Below, one piece after another: positions 6,271 to 7,711 of a DNA stretch of 7,711 bases. This DNA is from JACKNG01 sp040904625 (GTDB lineage Bacteria > Pseudomonadota > Gammaproteobacteria > Ga0077536). The stretch is taken from contig JBBDTC010000107.1 of the NCBI GenBank assembly GCA_040904625.1, positions 1-7,711 of the forward strand, written 5' to 3'. A program made the translations under genes and the position numbers. The notes beneath the pieces are model-generated. The model did not search any database, was not told where the DNA came from, and worked only from the letters and a program-made list of their open reading frames with translations. Positions within the stretch are counted from its first letter, which is position 1; each line of letters starts with the position of its first letter.

Positions 6271-6304
6271 TGGTATTGTAAGGGCCCGCTACGCTCACTC
6301 CTAA
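6271..6304. promoter_or_regulatory. Candidate divergent promoter for cutA (minus) and fxsA (plus) sharing one -10 region
   Basis: The 65-base gap between cutA and fxsA has one AT-rich patch, TGGTATTGTA (6271-6280). Read on the minus strand it gives TACAAT (6275-6280), five of six matches to the sigma-70 -10 box, with a weak -35-like TTAGGA (6299-6304) 18 bases upstream and a predicted start near 6268. Read on the plus strand it gives TGG-TATTGT, an extended -10 with four of six matches, with a predicted start near 6286, about 26 bases before the fxsA ATG. No good plus-strand -35 is visible. The minus-strand promoter is the stronger of the two. Confidence 0.45.
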
Positions 6305-6311
6305 CGCCCTG

Positions 6312-6788
6312 ATGCCCGTTTTCTTCGTGCTCCTCGTGCTGCTGATCGGCGTGCCGCTGATCGAACTCTACTGCCTCATCCAGGTCGGCAGGGTCATCGG
6401 CGCCGGCACGACCGTCGCGCTGGTCGTGTTGACCGCAGTGCTCGGCGCGTGGCTGCTGCGTCTCCAGGGACTGATTACGCTGGCCCGTGCGCGCGCCACG
6501 CTCGATCAGGGTGAATTGCCCGCTCAGGAACTGGTCGAAGGCCTGATTCTCCTGCTGACCGGGGTGTTGCTGCTGACCCCCGGCTTTCTCACCGATGCCA
6601 TCGGGTTTGCCGCGCTGGTGCCAGCCATACGCCGCGCCCTCGCGCGCACCCTGGCCGCTCGCCTGATCGTGCGCGCGGTCCAGACCCGCGGGCCACCGGG
6701 CTCCGGTCCGGGACCGGACGGACCCCAGGCCGGCCACAGACCGCGCACTATCGATGCCGAATATCAGGTCGAACGCGAGGACGATTGA
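6312..6788 (+). CDS. fxsA: FxsA family membrane protein
   Basis: Small inner-membrane protein of the FxsA family. In E. coli, FxsA was named for suppressing the F-plasmid-mediated exclusion of phage T7; its normal role is unknown. The 158 residues show hydrophobic segments at about 3-21 and 31-50. The conserved WLLRLQG (47-53) follows, then RARATLDQGELPAQELVEG and a third hydrophobic stretch with the signature LLTPGFLTD (87-95). The Pro/Gly/Arg-rich cytoplasmic tail ends DAEYQVEREDD, like the acidic end of other members. The ATG is the family start, but no Shine-Dalgarno is visible (preceding bases are taacgccctg). It is divergent from cutA and converges on the aminotransferase gene with a 41-base gap. 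In many gammaproteobacteria groES-groL lies next to fxsA; they are not in this window. Confidence 0.93.
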   Translation: MPVFFVLLVLLIGVPLIELYCLIQVGRVIGAGTTVALVVLTAVLGAWLLRLQGLITLARARATLDQGELPAQELVEGLILLLTGVLLLTPGFLTDAIGFAALVPAIRRALARTLAARLIVRAVQTRGPPGSGPGPDGPQAGHRPRTIDAEYQVEREDD

Positions 6789-6829
6789 GGCCGGCGGGAG
6801 ATGGCCGTGGTTCGCTGCCGCGAGTGCCC

Positions 6830-7711
6830 TCAAAGCACCGCCAGCTTGGCCGCGGCGGCGTCGAGCGTGGCGTCTTCCTTGCAGAAGCAGAAACGGATAC
6901 AGCAACCAGGCGGCGGCGTCTGGTAGAACACCGACATCGGAATCGCAGCTACACCGATTTGCTGGGTCAACCAGGTGACGAAATCGCGATCGTCGCGATC
7001 GCTGATGGCGCTGTAGTCGGCGAGCTGGAAGAAAGTCCCGGCGCTGGGTGCCAAGCGGAAGCGTGAGCCGGCCAGCGCCGCGTTGAAGCGATCGCGCTTA
7101 CGCTGATAGAAACCGGCCAGCTCATCGACGTGTTCCGGCACGGCGGCCATGTAATCGGCCAGCGCATGCTGAACCGGCGTGTTGGCCACGAAGGCGACGA
7201 ACTGATGCACCCGGCGCAGCTCGAGAGTGAGCGCCGGCGGCGCCACGCAATAGCCGGTTTTCCAGCCGGTCACGTGATACGTCTTACCGAACGAGGAGAT
7301 GGCGAAGCTGCGCTGCGCGAGCCGCGGCTCGCGCAGCACGCTCAGGTGGCTGCGACCGTCGAAGACCAGATGCTCGTAGACCTCATCGGCGACGATCAGC
7401 AGATCATGTCCCTCGGCCAGCCGAACCAACGCCGCGATATCGGCTTCATCGATGACGCTGCCGCTCGGATTGTGCGGTGAGTTGATCATGATCAAGCGCG
7501 TGCGCGGCGACACCGCCCGACCCACCGCGTCCCAGTCTATACGGTAGTCTGGCGCGGCGAGGGTAAGATGAACCGGAACGCCGCCGGCCAGACGCACCGC
7601 CGGGTCGTAACAATCGTAGACCGGGTCGAACATGATCACTTCGTCGCCAGGGTGTACCACCGCGGTGATGGCGCAAAAGATGGCTTCGGTCGCGCCGGGC
7701 GTGACGGTCAC
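6830..7711 (-). CDS. PLP-dependent aminotransferase, YbdL (methionine aminotransferase)-like, 5' end missing
   Basis: The gene enters from the right edge, so the N-terminal part (about 90 residues by comparison with E. coli YbdL) is absent. The GTG at the edge codes an internal valine of VTVTPGATEA and is not a start. The 293 visible residues follow fold-type I, class I/II aminotransferases: DPVYDCY (29-35), NSPHNPSG (77-84) with the substrate-binding Asn, and VADEVYEHL (107-115) with the PLP-contacting Asp and Tyr. SSFGKTYHVTGWK follows (139-151) with Schiff-base lysine K143, and IRFCFCKED (272-280) holds the carboxylate-binding Arg. The SFGKTYHVTGWKTGYCVAP block and DYSAISD are very close to E. 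coli YbdL as I recall it, which favours methionine and related side chains as amino donors; kynurenine aminotransferase relatives are the alternative. It converges on fxsA with no clear terminator between. Confidence 0.88.
   Translation of the reverse strand: MTVTPGATEAIFCAITAVVHPGDEVIMFDPVYDCYDPAVRLAGGVPVHLTLAAPDYRIDWDAVGRAVSPRTRLIMINSPHNPSGSVIDEADIAALVRLAEGHDLLIVADEVYEHLVFDGRSHLSVLREPRLAQRSFAISSFGKTYHVTGWKTGYCVAPPALTLELRRVHQFVAFVANTPVQHALADYMAAVPEHVDELAGFYQRKRDRFNAALAGSRFRLAPSAGTFFQLADYSAISDRDDRDFVTWLTQQIGVAAIPMSVFYQTPPPGCCIRFCFCKEDATLDAAAAKLAVL

Noticed and set aside
6243..6905. Minus-strand open frame of 220 codons across fxsA
   Set aside because: FxsA on the plus strand has clear family motifs. 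The antisense frame is rich in Gln/Arg/Gly and also runs into the aminotransferase gene.
6984..7001. Direct repeat tcgcgatcg x2, including a GCGATCGC octamer
   Set aside because: It lies inside the aminotransferase and encodes Asp-Arg-Asp repeats; a single short occurrence, with no sign of a dispersed repeat family.
7709..7711. GTG at the right edge as a start codon of the aminotransferase
   Set aside because: It aligns with an internal valine before TVTPGATEA; a fold-type I aminotransferase needs about 90 more residues upstream.

Overview
The window reads as a chromosomal housekeeping block from a GC-rich gammaproteobacterium. The gene order cutA - dsbD - tlpA-like - aroQ - accB - accC - prmA - zinc-ribbon protein is, from general knowledge, the order seen in Pseudomonas-like and other non-enteric gammaproteobacteria, where dusB and fis often follow. 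Protein similarity points the same way: AccC aligns without gaps to the E. coli enzyme as I recall it through the active-site residues. I cannot name a genus. I see no insertion sequence, phage gene, CRISPR array, tRNA or rRNA, and no break in base composition that would suggest recent transfer.

Layout. Positions 1-6246 are one run of minus-strand genes, read from right to left: cutA (divalent-cation tolerance protein), dsbD (membrane thiol:disulfide interchange protein), a membrane-anchored TlpA-type thioredoxin, aroQ (type II dehydroquinase), accB and accC (biotin carrier and biotin carboxylase of acetyl-CoA carboxylase), prmA (ribosomal protein L11 methyltransferase), and the first 51 codons of a zinc-ribbon protein cut by the left edge. 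cutA/dsbD and prmA/zinc-ribbon overlap, dsbD and tlpA abut exactly, and accB/accC are 8 bases apart. The only sizeable internal gap is the 113 bases before aroQ, which carries a promoter candidate. On the plus strand, fxsA (6312-6788) is divergent from cutA across a 65-base gap. That gap holds a symmetric -10-like box that could serve both directions. A YbdL-type methionine aminotransferase enters from the right edge on the minus strand and converges on fxsA.

How the genes work together. cutA-dsbD-tlpA forms an envelope thiol-redox and metal-tolerance group: DsbD carries electrons from cytoplasmic thioredoxin to the periplasm, and the adjoining TlpA-like protein is a plausible recipient. aroQ belongs to the shikimate pathway. 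accB-accC carry out the first half-reaction of fatty acid synthesis, and prmA modifies the ribosome. These later genes share a transcription unit more than a pathway.

I found no convincing undescribed system. The points worth checking are small: the shared -10 box, a 24-residue C-terminal tail on PrmA, start-codon choices for aroQ, accB and accC, a perfect 18-bp palindrome at the end of aroQ, and a short in-frame repeat in the DsbD linker. No stretch over 300 bases lacks a gene.
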